Assembly: GCA_947683425.1 (NCBI GenBank)
Contig: CANTUQ010000031.1
Span: 6,707,001 to 6,771,000, forward strand
Reading direction: 5' to 3'
DNA from: Excoecaria cochinchinensis
Lineage: Eukaryota > Streptophyta > Magnoliopsida > Malpighiales > Euphorbiaceae
Length of the DNA: 64,000 nt
The translations under genes and the position numbers were made by a program. Below the pieces are notes generated by a model that saw only the letters and a program-made list of their open reading frames with translations, was not told where the DNA came from and did not search any database. Below are positions 10,443 through 22,914 of this stretch, one piece after another (the first letter of the stretch is position 1; each line of letters starts with the position of its first letter).

Positions 10443-13282
10443 TGTAACACCCCGCCATCCCCGTTGGAAGGATACCGGAGTGCCACGCGGGCAAACACAA
10501 ATTATCATATACATTTACACATGTATAAATAAATAAAAGAAAACCAAATGAGATTTAAAGAAACTTTTAATCATTTAATCAGAAAATTCCTGTAACATAT
10601 ATCTATCAAGTCCTTATACATATATCATATTTATATCGTTTTTACAAAAAGAGCTCGTAAGCAATACATATACAAAAAATATACTTGTTTCTTTACAAAA
10701 GATTCATTTTGCTATACACAAGCCATGTACAAAAATAAATACAGCGGAAGACTTCAAAAATATAACAACTTCAATCAAAAGACTCCTAGTGGCCGACCTG
10801 CAGATATCCGACTCTGAACCGAACTCGCCACCTGCACGGGAAAAGAGCCCGTGCTAAGCGATAACGCTTAGTGGGGAGAAACAAAACAAACTAACAAAGT
10901 GCATATACAGTATATATATAACCATACAATAATCCAATGGTTCAAAATCAAAGGCATCAAATCATCTATAAACATGTCTCCAAATTCCTTACTTGACATG
11001 CATAAATATATACATACAATACCAACAATCAAGTATTCAATTCATAATTTTCATCATTCTAAGTATACAGATTCAAGGTGCGATTTAAAGCTATGTAAGA
11101 ATTCATGTGCACTATATACTTGTAATCATATTAACAATTCATCTCATCTTATGCAACACAATTAAACTCATAGCCTGATTAGCCTAAAATAATGCATATA
11201 CAATATTTACAACAACACTACAATCTCATCCCAACCATAAACATACACTACAAGTAATTAACTATTAGAATATAAATTAAATCTACATATTTCTCACCGT
11301 TCTAAATACATATATATATACTCAAGGTATATAAACACAAAGTTATACTATATTTCATATACAACATATATCTTTAATCTTATCAATAAACATCTCAACA
11401 TATGAAACACATTTAAACATTTAGCCTGACTAGTCAAAAATACTCTCTAGAAGTGGATACGGTCATTTGGATACTGATTGAACACAGTATCCCAAGCATA
11501 TAGAGACATGAGTCTCAAACATGTATTTTCCATATAGAGACCAAGGTCTCGCTTTATTTTCATATAGACCAAACATGGTCGAAACAAGGATCCAAATGGA
11601 CCCGCATATATCGTTTTTATCATGTAGCAGCTGCACACACACACTGACCTAAGTAAGCGCTTACTTATCCACTACTATGACTTATACAGGCTTATATGAC
11701 ACAACTCAATAATTCATGTACACATGTATATAAAGCAAATTCAGAACATTTAAACATATAATTATCGATACTGAAGCTAATAAGAACATATAGCTCACAT
11801 TGAATTAATCTATGTCAAATAAATAATACAACGTGTAAATCATGTACACAATTCAACAATAAACAATTATTAAATGCAATTTCAGTCTTAAAAACCCATA
11901 CATGTAATAGGTGTTGAAAAACCTTTAAAACAGAAGTAAAAATCATGTTTTGGAAAACAGAAGCCGGTCACGTCGTGACCACTGGTCACGTCTCGTGACG
12001 CAGAGCAAGCAAGAACAGGCAGCAAGGAAGACCGGTCACGGCGTGACCTCCAGTCACGTCTCGTGACGCAGGCCTCACGCGAGCGCCAAGCAAAACCACA
12101 AGGCAGTCACGCCGTGACCATGAGTCACGTCGCGTGACGCCTGAGAGAGGAGAGGAAGAAGTCGCACAGGAAGGCAGGCGAGATCGCGAGGCGTGATGCT
12201 CCATCACGTCGCAACTTCCCAAAGGGAGGGAGGTCACGGCGTGACGCCCCATCACGTGACGTGATCTTCCTCTCACAGAAATGCTTCTTCCATCTTCAAC
12301 CTCAGAATTTCCAGAAAAACACAGAAAACCAGAAAATCGTGAAAAACAGAGTTCAACCAAAATCCAACCCCATTCTGTTTAAATCCAATTTTCGTGCTAC
12401 AATCATTCTAACATGTAACTTAAGTCTTTAGAACAACTTCACAGTGATTATAACACAGATAACATATATTTACAATTAAAACAGAGGCAAAAACCAGGAA
12501 GTCCTTATCCTAGAATTTCGTATCCATACTCTTGCATATACATCTCATTTGCATATTCATCACTGTTCTTCTTCTAAAATCACATATACAACATTACACC
12601 ACTCATGCATTTCATTACAAAAACACACATTAACACATTAGCAACAGAAACTGGGTCCAGAAATGGGAAAGGCAGACACTACCAAACCTGTATCGAAGCT
12701 CAAAAACAACGTCCACTGTATTCCTCCTCAATCAACCACCTTATCTTTTCCCCTTCTCTTCAACAGATTACATGAACTCACAAATAAACCCAAAATCAAT
12801 CCAAAGAAACAGTGATAAACAATCCTTAAACAGAGAATATGTAGAACCAAACTCACCTTCTGAAGCTTCAAAGCTTAAAACCCTAGCTCCGAATGCAAGA
12901 ACACGCATGCAAAAGAGAAAAGAACAGTAAAAGGGAGAGGAATGGTATGGCTAACGTGAGAGAAAGCAAAAGAGAGAAGAACTTTCAATCTTTTGTTTTT
13001 CCAGCACTTACACATCCAGACCTCTCTCTTCCCTCACCACGTGCACTACCTCCTTCCACTTGGCACACATGCACGGTTCCTATATTCCACAATTACTAAC
13101 AGCTCCATCATAACTTCTCACAGGTCCTCACAAATTACTTTTAACTCACTAATAAAAATCTGCTATTTAAATCTTTTAATTCTTTGCAATTTAATCCTCA
13201 ATCACAAGTAAAATTACTCAATTACCCTTAATTGCCTAATTAAAATCGCTAAATCCAATTAAGCCTCTTATGGGGTGTGACA
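10443..13282 (-). repeat. Z 3' LTR
   Basis: TGTAACACCCCGCC...GTGTGACA, 2840 bp. On the minus strand it holds a TATA-like GAATATAGG near 13087, a splice donor AGAAG/GTGAGT at 12857/12856, a palindrome array at 11967-12265, a palindrome AAGTAAGCGCTTACTT at 11651-11666 and a CTAAGCG-CGCTTAG hairpin at about 10853-10871. Open frames across it are incidental. Confidence 0.95.
11967..12265. repeat. Palindrome array in Z LTR (GTCACG...CGTGAC)
   Basis: Paired inverted repeats of the type GTCACGTCGTGAC / GTCACGTCTCGTGAC. Cluster starts lie at 11967, 12035, 12106, about 12182 (diverged) and 12233, giving spacings of about 68, 71, 76 and 51 bp. An identical array is in the other LTR at 15409-15707. Each unit is rich in CpG. 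An open frame (12360-11986, minus) crosses the array but looks like a by-product of the repeats. Confidence 0.85.
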
Positions 13283-13884
13283 ACTCTCTCCCCCTTAAGA
13301 AAATTTCGTCCTCGAAATTTCCTCGCTAATCACCTGTAGATAAATCTTTAAACAAATCTCTGAATCGCTATCACTTATACCATACAACCATCAAATCATG
13401 TACACTCCACACTTTCCTTAACACACTACACTCTAATCCACATACCTCTTCAATCATCAAATACTCGATGTATACCCTGTCAGCTTTTCTCAGTGAAGTG
13501 CATACAATGATGCTGTTTACATACAAATGAGGGATGCGGATGAAATGATCATGTAATGATTTATGTATGCGAGATGATGCGAAAATGCAATGTAAGTTAT
13601 TATAATGTACTTTTCCCATCCCCATGTTTCACTATGCTTATGTGCACATGATTTCAAGAAGATAGCTGACAGGAATACAGAGTGTCACCTCGAACTCTTA
13701 TCAATTCACATCTACTACTGCCTCGTCTTAACTCTCACGCGAGTCGGACTCCATCTATACTTTACACAAACGACATCTGCATTAGGCCACTATACAAAAC
13801 TGACTCTCATGTATAGACTCGACTTTATACTCAAACAATCACAACATAACCCAGAACCACCAAACCTGGGCTCTGATACCAAGC
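13283..13884 (-). mobile_element. Z interior: PPT, gag-start remnant and PBS
   Basis: On the minus strand a site TGGTATCAGAGC (13880-13869), matching the 3' end of initiator tRNA-Met, follows the upper LTR. About 130 nt later a TATAG acceptor precedes ATG GAG at 13754, aligning with the gag start of U (38213). After eight codons a TAA ends it. The rest is non-coding. The interior ends in a GAGGACGAAATTTTC segment and AAGGGGGAGAGAG, a typical polypurine tract of this lineage, next to the lower LTR. Confidence 0.88.
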
Positions 13885-16724
13885 TGTAACACCCCGCCAT
13901 CCCCGTTGGAAGGATACCGGAGTGCCACGCGGGCAAACACAAATTATCATATACATTTACACATGTATAAATAAATAAAAGAAAACCAAATGAGATTTAA
14001 AGAAACTTTTAATCATTTAATCAGAAAATTCCTGTAACATATATCTATCAAGTCCTTATACATATATCATATTTATATCGTTTTTACAAAAAGAGCTCGT
14101 AAGCAATACATATACAAAAAATATACTTGTTTCTTTACAAAAGATTCATTTTGCTATACACAAGCCATGTACAAAAATAAATACAGCGGAAGACTTCAAA
14201 AATATAACAACTTCAATCAAAAGACTCCTAGTGGCCGACCTGCAGATATCCGACTCTGAACCGAACTCGCCACCTGCACGGGAAAAGAGCCCGTGCTAAG
14301 CGATAACGCTTAGTGGGGAGAAACAAAACAAACTAACAAAGTGCATATACAGTATATATATAACCATACAATAATCCAATGGTTCAAAATCAAAGGCATC
14401 AAATCATCTATAAACATGTCTCCAAATTCCTTACTTGACATGCATAAATATATACATACAATACCAACAATCAAGTATTCAATTCATAATTTTCATCATT
14501 CTAAGTATACAGATTCAAGGTGCGATTTAAAGCTATGTAAGAATTCATGTGCACTATATACTTGTAATCATATTAACAATTCATCTCATCTTATGCAACA
14601 CAATTAAACTCATAGCCTGATTAGCCTAAAATAATGCATATACAATATTTACAACAACACTACAATCTCATCCCAACCATAAACATACACTACAAGTAAT
14701 TAACTATTAGAATATAAATTAAATCTACATATTTCTCACCGTTCTAAATACATATATATATACTCAAGGTATATAAACACAAAGTTATACTATATTTCAT
14801 ATACAACATATATCTTTAATCTTATCAATAAACATCTCAACATATGAAACACATTTAAACATTTAGCCTGACTAGTCAAAAATACTCTCTAGAAGTGGAT
14901 ACGGTCATTTGGATACTGATTGAACACAGTATCCCAAGCATATAGAGACATGAGTCTCAAACATGTATTTTCCATATAGAGACCAAGGTCTCGCTTTATT
15001 TTCATATAGACCAAACATGGTCGAAACAAGGATCCAAATGGACCCGCATATATCGTTTTTATCATGTAGCAGCTGCACACACACACTGACCTAAGTAAGC
15101 GCTTACTTATCCACTACTATGACTTATACAGGCTTATATGACACAACTCAATAATTCATGTACACATGTATATAAAGCAAATTCAGAACATTTAAACATA
15201 TAATTATCGATACTGAAGCTAATAAGAACATATAGCTCACATTGAATTAATCTATGTCAAATAAATAATACAACGTGTAAATCATGTACACAATTCAACA
15301 ATAAACAATTATTAAATGCAATTTCAGTCTTAAAAACCCATACATGTAATAGGTGTTGAAAAACCTTTAAAACAGAAGTAAAAATCATGTTTTGGAAAAC
15401 AGAAGCCGGTCACGTCGTGACCACTGGTCACGTCTCGTGACGCAGAGCAAGCAAGAACAGGCAGCAAGGAAGACCGGTCACGGCGTGACCTCCAGTCACG
15501 TCTCGTGACGCAGGCCTCACGCGAGCGCCAAGCAAAACCACAAGGCAGTCACGCCGTGACCATGAGTCACGTCGCGTGACGCCTGAGAGAGGAGAGGAAG
15601 AAGTCGCACAGGAAGGCAGGCGAGATCGCGAGGCGTGATGCTCCATCACGTCGCAACTTCCCAAAGGGAGGGAGGTCACGGCGTGACGCCCCATCACGTG
15701 ACGTGATCTTCCTCTCACAGAAATGCTTCTTCCATCTTCAACCTCAGAATTTCCAGAAAAACACAGAAAACCAGAAAATCGTGAAAAACAGAGTTCAACC
15801 AAAATCCAACCCCATTCTGTTTAAATCCAATTTTCGTGCTACAATCATTCTAATATGTAACTTAAGTCTTCAGAACAACTTCACAGTGATTATAACACAG
15901 ATAACATATATTTACAATTAAAACAGAGGCAAAAACCAGGAAGTCCTTATCCTAGAATTTCGTATCCATACTCTTGCATATACATCTCATTTGCATATTC
16001 ATCACTGTTCTTCTTCTAAAATCACATATACAACATTACACCACTCATGCATTTCATTACAAAAACACACATTAACACATTAGCAACAGAAACTGGGTCC
16101 AGAAATGGGAAAGGCAGACACTCCCAAACCTGTATCGAAGCTCAAAAACAACGTCCACTGTATTCCTCCTCAATCAACCACCTTATCTTTTCCCCTTCTC
16201 TTCAACAGATTACATGAACTCACAAATAAACCCAAAATCAATCCAAAGAAACAGTGATAAACAATCCTTAAACAGAGAATATGTAGAACCAAACTCACCT
16301 TCTGAAGCTTCAAAGCTTAAAACCCTAGCTCCGAATGCAAGAACACGCATGCAAAAGAGAAAAGAACAGTAAAAGGGAGAGGAATGGTATGGCTAACGTG
16401 AGAGAAAGCAAAAGAGAGAAGAACTTTCAATCTTTTGTTTTTCCAGCACTTACACATCCAGACCTCTCTCTTCCCTCACCACGTGCACTACCTCCTTCCA
16501 CTTGGCACACATGCACGGTTCCTATATTCCACAATTACTAACAGCTCCATCATAACTTCTCACAGGTCCTCACAAATTACTTTTAACTCACTAATAAAAA
16601 TCTGCTATTTAAATCTTTTAATTCTTTGCAATTTAATCCTCAATCACAAGTAAAATTACTCAATTACCCTTAATTGCCTAATTAAAATCGCTAAATCCAA
16701 TTAAGCCTCTTATGGGGTGTGACA
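13885..16724 (-). repeat. Z 5' LTR
   Basis: 2840 bp, the same length as the copy at 10443-13282, with the three base differences listed for Z. All signals noted for the first copy recur at +3442: array 15409-15707, palindrome 15093-15108, splice donor near 16299. It is the upstream LTR for minus-strand transcription. Confidence 0.95.
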
Positions 16725-18154
16725 ATTACCTTGCGGGCTTCTTTTTCATTTAAGCACCTGAGCTGAATCCCGTCTGCCTGTCTTTTGTACAACACTCCTT
16801 CCAAGGATATGAACTGAGTAGATAGCTTCCGGATCATTCTCTGGTCTTTCTCGGTAGCTTCCTCTAGAAACCTAGCGTTTTCCAAATAATTCATAATGTC
16901 AAAATACCATGGTTTTCCATCCGCCACTTCTACGTCCATTACTGGCTTGATCTCAAAGTTGGGCTTCTCAGAACTCGAAATCAGCAGTGGTTTCATAGCT
17001 ACCCCTTCAGGATTATCCCACATCGACACTAGGGTTGCCAACGCATCAGCTAGACGGTTCTCATCTCTTGGCACGAAATGGAAAGTGCAGGTTTCAAACT
17101 GCCCACATATCTCTTTCAAATATGCAACATAGGGTACCAGCCGCTCTTCTTTTACAGCCCACTCACCTCAGATCTGGTTAATCACCAAGGATGAGTCACC
17201 AAATACTTCTATGTTCTTTGCCCCCAAAGCAGCTAAAGCTTCTTACCCGAAAGTGCATGCTTCATATTCAACTTCATTATTGGTTGCTTTGTACCTCAAC
17301 TTCTTGGCTAGAGGGAGTTTTTCATTATCTGGGGTTGTCAAAATAATTCCAACTCCGGCCCCTTTATTATTCACTACCCCGTCGAAGTGTAACTGCCATC
17401 CTTGGACAGAAATTGCGACTATGCTCTCATAAGGAAAGGTGAACTCGGGTGTGTCTCCTTGAACAGGATGCTCAGCAAGAAATTCGGCTACGGCTCGCCC
17501 TTTAATGGTTTTACGGGTGATGTATTCAACATCGAACTCCTGCAACAAAAGCAGCCACCTCCCCATCTTACCAAGCAAAGACGGCGCTTCTTGCAAATAT
17601 CTCAACGGATTCTGCTTGGCCACTACCTGAACTTTGTATGAGTGGAAATAATGCCTCAGCTTCTTTGATGACCAAATCATTGCGAGGCAGTTCTTCTCTA
17701 CCTCAGCATATTTTATCTCATAAGCCAAGAACTTCTTGCAGAGGTAATAAACTGCGAATTCCACTCCAAATTCATCCTCCTGAGCCATCATGTCACCCAC
17801 AGAACTGCCTTCCACTGCCAGATAGAGGATAAGCGGTTTGACTGGTTGCGGTGGCCTCAACACTGGCGGATTCAATAGATATTCCCTGATGTTGTCAAAG
17901 GCTTTCTGGCAGTCTTCATTCCAGATTATAGGCTGATTCTTTCTGAGCAGCTTAAAAACGGGCTCGCATATCAAAGTGAGCTTGGCAATGAATCTGCTGA
18001 CGTACTGCAGCTTGCCCAGGAAACTCCTTACATCCTTCTCCTTTTGCGGCACAGGCATCTCCCTGATGGCCTTCACCTTGTTCGGGTCAATTTCTATTCC
18101 CCTCTGGCTGACGACATGTCCCAACAGTTTCGTGAAGTTACTCCGAAGATACAC
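16725..18154 (-). pseudogene. Y RNase H, archaeal-type RNase H and integrase linker
   Basis: After a frameshift following RT, the frame starting near 18154 carries a standard Ty3-type RNase H. Its VRSFLGKLQYVSRFI stretch is the typical link after RT, and RNase H itself is degenerate. A second RNase H follows, with WQLHFDG, then NNEVEYEA and VFGDSS as candidate acidic residues. A second, archaeal-type RNase H after the first is a hallmark of the plant Tat lineage. A linker to integrase follows, and Z interrupts it at 16725. Stops lie at about 17243 (TAA) and 17168 (TGA). Normally these domains remove RNA from the RNA/DNA hybrid and trim primers. Here they are inactive by interruption. Confidence 0.88.
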
Positions 18155-19430
18155 TTCTTGGGGTTAAGTCGCAGACTGTACTTATCAATCCTGGTGAAGA
18201 ACTTCTCTAGAGCTTCAAAATGGCCCTCTCGGGTGGCTGACTTGACCATCATGTCATCGACATACACCTCTACCTCCTTATGGATCAGGTCGCTTAGAAT
18301 CTTGGTCGCCATCCTCTGGTATGTGGCCCCTGCATTTTTCAGGCCAAATGGCATGACTCGGTAGGCATAGGTGCCCCACTCTGTGATGAAAACGGTCTTA
18401 ACCCGGTCAGCTATCTTGTTTAGGATCTGGTTGTAGCCCACATAACCATCCCCAAAGCTGTACATCGCGCAGTTGGCGGCACTGTCTATCAACACATCAA
18501 TGTGGGGTAGTGGAAAATTATCTTTAGGGCAGGCCTTGTTCAGATCTCGATAACCCACACATACCCTGACCTTCCCATTTTTCTTCGCTACAGGGACTAC
18601 GTTTGCCAACCATGTAGGATACTGCACTTCAACAGGGAACTTGGCCTCAATCTACTGCCGAATCTCCTCCTTGACCTTGTCTGCCCATTCTGGCCTGAGC
18701 CTTCTCAACTTCTGTATTACGGGCTTATAATCTGGATAAGTCGGGATAGCATGTTCTGCTACATCTCGGTCGATCCCTGGCATGTCCTCGTAGGTCCAGG
18801 CAAAGACTTTTTCATATTTTCTTATTATTCTCTCAAATTTTTCTCTCTCATCAGGAGTTATATTTGATGCTATTAGAATTTCCTTCGAATTTTTCGAGGT
18901 TCCAAGATTAAAAGGCGTTGCATCAGTGGAATCAATATCAAAAATTGACGGAATATGATCATGTTCATGCATGTTGAAATCATTGGAAACATCGCACAAG
19001 TAAGAGAAATCATTTGCCTTATTAATAATATTATAATTGTCATTTACATCATAAAAAAGTTCTGGAATAAAAAGACAATCTAAGCTAGAGTCTTCTTCTA
19101 CCTCCCTAGAGGTTGATGCTGCTGCAGCTTGCTCATCGGCTTCTTGATTCAGCAGAGGCCCTTCAGATATGTCTGAGGAAATCTTTAAATCCCCAATCTT
19201 CAGTTCTGTTTCTTTCATCTTTTCCGTCCCTTTCAGCCTAGCAAATAACATCTTCTCGGTGACAACCTCTTCGGGCTCACATCTGTCCCAAGCCATACAC
19301 TGTGTCATGACCTCTTCATCCCAGAAGTTCTCAACGGTTTTGATAACCCCGACATCCCAGTCAAATACATCACCGAAGATTTCAAATCCGTAGACAATCC
19401 TCCCGTTTACCCACTGTGGCTCATCTTCAC
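18094..19430 (-). pseudogene. Y reverse transcriptase
   Basis: The minus-strand frame from about 19430 down to 18094 encodes RT, which copies element RNA into cDNA. Motifs are PTWLANVVPVAKKNGK, RVCVGYRDLNKACPKD, a SFGDGYVGYNQI segment with the first catalytic Asp, VMPFGLKNAGATYQR, and the YVDDMM box at about 18264-18253. An in-frame TAG lies at about 18649, upstream of PTWLANV. A single-base loss near 18130 breaks the frame in the FGVTS region just before RNase H. Upstream, RT is in a different frame from protease, with the change near 19430. That could be mutation, or the site where related Ogre elements remove an intron. Confidence 0.92.
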
Positions 19431-20201
19431 CAGTATAGGCGCATACTGAGGATGCTGGTATAAAGCTTTCTGAAATATGAGGGATCTTATCTGCGTCTTC
19501 TTCTTGCCAAAACCGCCTCTGTACCCCAGACCCTTCCGGTTCTTCTGACCTTGAGTGGTGATCGCAGTCTGCAGCCCCTGAGAGTTTCTACCCAAACCAG
19601 CCCCAGGGAGATAGTGCATCTTTTTCATCATGTTAACCACTGCTGGGTTATCCATTGGTCCATGCTCTTCTCCTATCATTGACACGTGGAAGCCACTAAA
19701 TGGTTGATTAGCAATTTCAAGAGCTGACACCCGATTCTCCCTGGCCGCCTTAATAGTTACCACCTCCCCTTCATGTGGGAACTTTATCATTTGATGCAGC
19801 GTGGATGGTACTCCTCCTAGTCTGTGAAACCAAGGCCTCCCAAGCAGGGCTGAGAAATTAGCTGGAATGGGCAGAACCACAAACTCTATTTCTACCTTAA
19901 TGGGTCCCGTTTTGACCAGGGTCTTGAATGTTCTCGAGGCTTGTCTTCTTGAATTATCATAGGTTGTGATCGTCAAATCTGATCCACTGAGCATATCCTC
20001 ACTCAATCCAAAAGCCTGGAGAGCTATCAGAGGGCAAACATTGATAGAAGATCCATCATCTACCATAACGCAAGCGGTGTGCTTGTCGTTAATCTGTGCT
20101 TTGATGTACAGAGGTCGGTTATGATCGTGGCCTTCGACTAGCAGGTCGGCATCGGAAAAAACCAATCTCTCCCCCGATCCTCCTTTAACTAGACCCAAAA
20201 G
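19407..20201 (-). pseudogene. Y aspartic protease with C-terminal G-patch
   Basis: About 265 codons. The protease motif VMVDDGSSINVCP (residues about 45-57 from the first Met) is the Tat form of the retroviral DTG/S active site, and ALLGRPWFHRLG lies downstream, as expected of retropepsins that cleave the element polyprotein. Near residue 190 a glycine-rich G-patch-like segment follows (MHYLPGAGLGRNSQG). G-patches after protease are known in several plant gypsy elements and some retroviruses, where they may bind nucleic acid. The frame is the same as gag and is separated from it by one TAG at 20202. It ends in a frame change near 19430. Confidence 0.88.
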
Positions 20202-22144
20202 CTATGATGGGGAAATTATGGTGGCGATAGTGGACTCAGTCAAGGCCTCTACCACTTTCTGCCTGTGAGAAGGGGACTGTCTTAAGAGATCCCAGATGGA
20301 TATCTGAGCCGCGGTCTTCTTCAACTGCTTAACAATCTGGTTCTCCTCCGGCTCTTTTTCCGTCGATGGCTGGGCTGGTTTCGGTACCCTTGTAATCTCA
20401 GGGACCACTCTCCCACTTCTTGTCACAGCCCCTACCTCTTCTTCATCCTCATCAGATCTCCACAAATTAGAGTTCATCTCTCCTTCCTCTTCGTCCTCTT
20501 CACCGCTCTCACTTCTCGACCAACTGCCAATGGTCGCTACAGCTGCTCTTTCTTCTCTATCCTCAGAACAAACAACAGCAAAACCCTTGCTCCCAAATAA
20601 ATCCTGCAGTACGTACCACTCTGGCAAGCTGGATCCGATCATAAAAACTGGGGGCGGCACAGCATTATAACCAGGCTTCTTCTTGTCTTCCCTCTTCTCA
20701 GGGTCGAAAATCTGCTTGTCATCAATCAGATCTTGAATAAAGTGTCTCAGCACCTTACACTTGTCTGTTAGATGGCCTGTGTGCTGATGAAATACACAGT
20801 ATTCCTTGTCCCTGTGACCTGGCTTCCCTTGCGTCATAGCAGGCCTAGGAGCCAAAAGTTGCAACTTTCCTTCTTTCATCAACCTTCTTAAGACCCAAGA
20901 CAGTGGTCTTCCTAAGTTCGAAAACTTCCTCGGGGTAGTTGCGTCAATAGCAGACACCTCAACCGTTCTTCTGGTTCTACCACTGGGACCAGCTAGCCTA
21001 TTTGTCCCTTGACTGATATTAGCTCTCTTTGCAAAACTATCATTGCTAGCTTTCCGAGCCAAGAAATCTCCCTCCGCCTCAATGGCTATGTCTTTTAGAG
21101 ACTCCCAATCCTTCAGCCCTCTCATCTTCAGACCATCCTTCAAATACGGGCTCGCATTCTTGATAAACAGGCGGATCTGGTCCTGGGTATCTGGCTTTCT
21201 TCGCATTTCCATTACCCTATTCCGCCAACGGGTGAGATAATCGTGAAAAGATTCCCCGGCCTTCTGCTGGAGCAACTCAAGGTCTTTAAGAGTCACCTCC
21301 ATCCTGGTGTTGCAATCGTATTGCCTCAAGAACTCCTCTGTGAGTAGATCCCAATCTTCCTTAGTTCGACAATCGAGGCTATGGTACCAGTCGATGGCGG
21401 GGCCAGTCAGACTCAAACAAAAGTACTCCACCTTTTGCCTCTTAGACAAAGTGGTCCCTTTCATGACCAGAGAGTACTGCTTCACGTGGGCAGTCGGGTC
21501 GGAGGTACCGTCGAATTTTGGCACATCAAGCATCTTAAAATTGTAAGGAATCGGGTCTTCTCCCTCCAATTCTTTATCCTCCGGGTTCATCCCCTGACCT
21601 CTACTCAGCATACGGGCCATGGCTTCAAACCTCTCTTCCATCTTCTTCAGAATGAACTCATCAGTTTGGGGAGCCTTCCCTCTCTCAGACACAACACTCA
21701 TTTTGTCGTCTTCGTCATCCCTGTCATCATCGACCCTCAGCACTGGTCTTCTTCTCTGACCTCCCGAAGCTACTGATCTCAGCTCTATTGGTGGCGGCCG
21801 AATAGGCTCTTCTTGTCTCTCAGCTCTTTCCTCACCTTGCTCATTTTGTCTCACGGGAGGAGGTGGTGGTGGATTCTGTGGAGCATTTTATTGTGACAAA
21901 GCAATTAGCATGTTCATCATTCTACCCTCAAACTCTTCAAACCGTTGGCCCACTTCTTCTGCAATCATGGCCCTGGTGGCATCATTTCCCCTAGGTGAGT
22001 TTGCCATCTCAGATACGGTACAGCTGGCTTCCGGTAAGATCTCTGGAAGGCCTTCTCTATCTAGCAGTTCAGATGCAGGAGCTCGGATCAACCGTCTGGT
22101 AGGCGCTCTAGTCCACCTGGGCAGATCTATAATGGCTGCAGGGA
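20202..22144 (-). pseudogene. Y gag
   Basis: The longest open part is 21854-20202 (550 codons), and the frame continues upstream to about 22144 across a TAA at 21888-21890. The retrotransposon gag core is clear: DVPKFDGTSDPTAHVKQY, GPAIDWYHSL, and LEEL-type helices ending FHDYLTRWR. A zinc-knuckle-like CVFHQHTGHLTDKC lies about two thirds along. The C-terminal part is acidic (EEDEEEGE) and basic in turn. The original start probably lies near 22153, but a one-base frame change separates that ATG from the main frame. The product would form the virus-like particle. The stop at 20202 lies at the gag-protease boundary and could be mutation or a readthrough point. Confidence 0.9.
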
Positions 22145-22894
22145 CGAGGCATTAGATGTGATACATGGAATGCAGATGCAATGCATGATCGTGATATGCA
22201 ACACCCACAAAACACAAGCAAGCAGGTAGGTCCTTCCGCCCTAATTTCTCCCACACACGTGGTCGCGCGGTCTCTTTCCTAGGTGGGATTAGCCCAAGGG
22301 TCAGCGGGGGACTCAGTGGATGCGCATGGTGCACGGCGAAAAACCGGCAGCATGACATTCCTATGCTAATGTAAAAGCAAATGGATAATGATGTATATAG
22401 ACATTCCAAAAATGTTGACATGGCCCTACCGGGGCATTAAAGCCTTTGGCTAAGTTATCAAGCAAGACGTCTGGACTCACCCAATACATAAGGATCTGTA
22501 CAACAAGCATGGAATTATGGTTCATATCACCTATGGAAAGTAGCTACGGCCATTACATGAGCTTGGGACAAGGGAGATGTTACTTTAGGGCTACCCAAGC
22601 ATGATCCCTACCGACGGGTCTAGCTCATCACGAGCATAACGACCGATCAGGTCATCATTTGATATACCATTAGGTACGAAGCTTGGGCTGGTGATTATCC
22701 TTAACACTTCCCCACATTGAGTGAACGTAGGGTTGTGCTTTAGGAATGCAACGAGGCTAAGAAGGGACCAATCTAGCATACTCTAAGGCTCTAATGGGAT
22801 GTAAATGCAATTTTGAGAGAAAGTGAATTTATGAATTAAACTTTAATCATAAATGTTAAGTGAGGTATTTTCAAACCGAAGTCTCGAACCATAA
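22145..22894 (-). other. Y 5' leader
   Basis: Non-coding stretch of about 750 bp between the primer site and gag. It shares the order and wording of the V2 leader (51864-52173), for example the segment on the minus strand around CTCGTGATGAGCTAGACCC near 22612-22640. This supports V and Y as related Tat families. No ORF of note. Confidence 0.7.
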
Positions 22895-22913
22895 GTCCCC
22901 AGTGGAGTCGCCA
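22895..22913 (-). other. Y primer binding site
   Basis: The minus strand reads TGGCGACTCCACTGGGGAC immediately after the LTR end, with one base between. This motif is the usual primer site of Tat/Ogre elements. I believe it pairs with a tRNA-Arg 3' end, but I cannot verify that here. Confidence 0.82.
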
Positions 22914-22914
22914 C

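Larger units (their letters stand above)
10443..16724 (-). mobile_element. Z: young non-autonomous Tekay-like LTR element (6282 bp)
   Basis: Two 2840-bp LTRs (10443-13282 and 13885-16724) flank a 602-bp interior. The TSD is attac (10438-10442 and 16725-16729). I find three differences between the LTRs (12412/15854, 12429/15871, 12681/16123) and no length difference, about 0.1 percent, so the insertion is recent. Orientation is minus: an initiator-Met primer site lies beside the upper LTR and a polypurine tract beside the lower one. There is no gag-pol beyond a few codons, so it depends on enzymes from another element. It resembles a LARD-type derivative of the lineage seen in U. Confidence 0.95.

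Noticed and set aside
11986..12360. 124-codon open frame on the minus strand of Z (and its copy at 15428-15802)
   Set aside because: It runs through the palindrome array; residues repeat with the array and it is identical only because the LTRs are identical.
12893..13211. Open frames on the plus strand in Z LTR (copies at 16335-16653)
   Set aside because: They oppose the direction of the element, are short and low in complexity, and match the promoter/leader region of the LTR.
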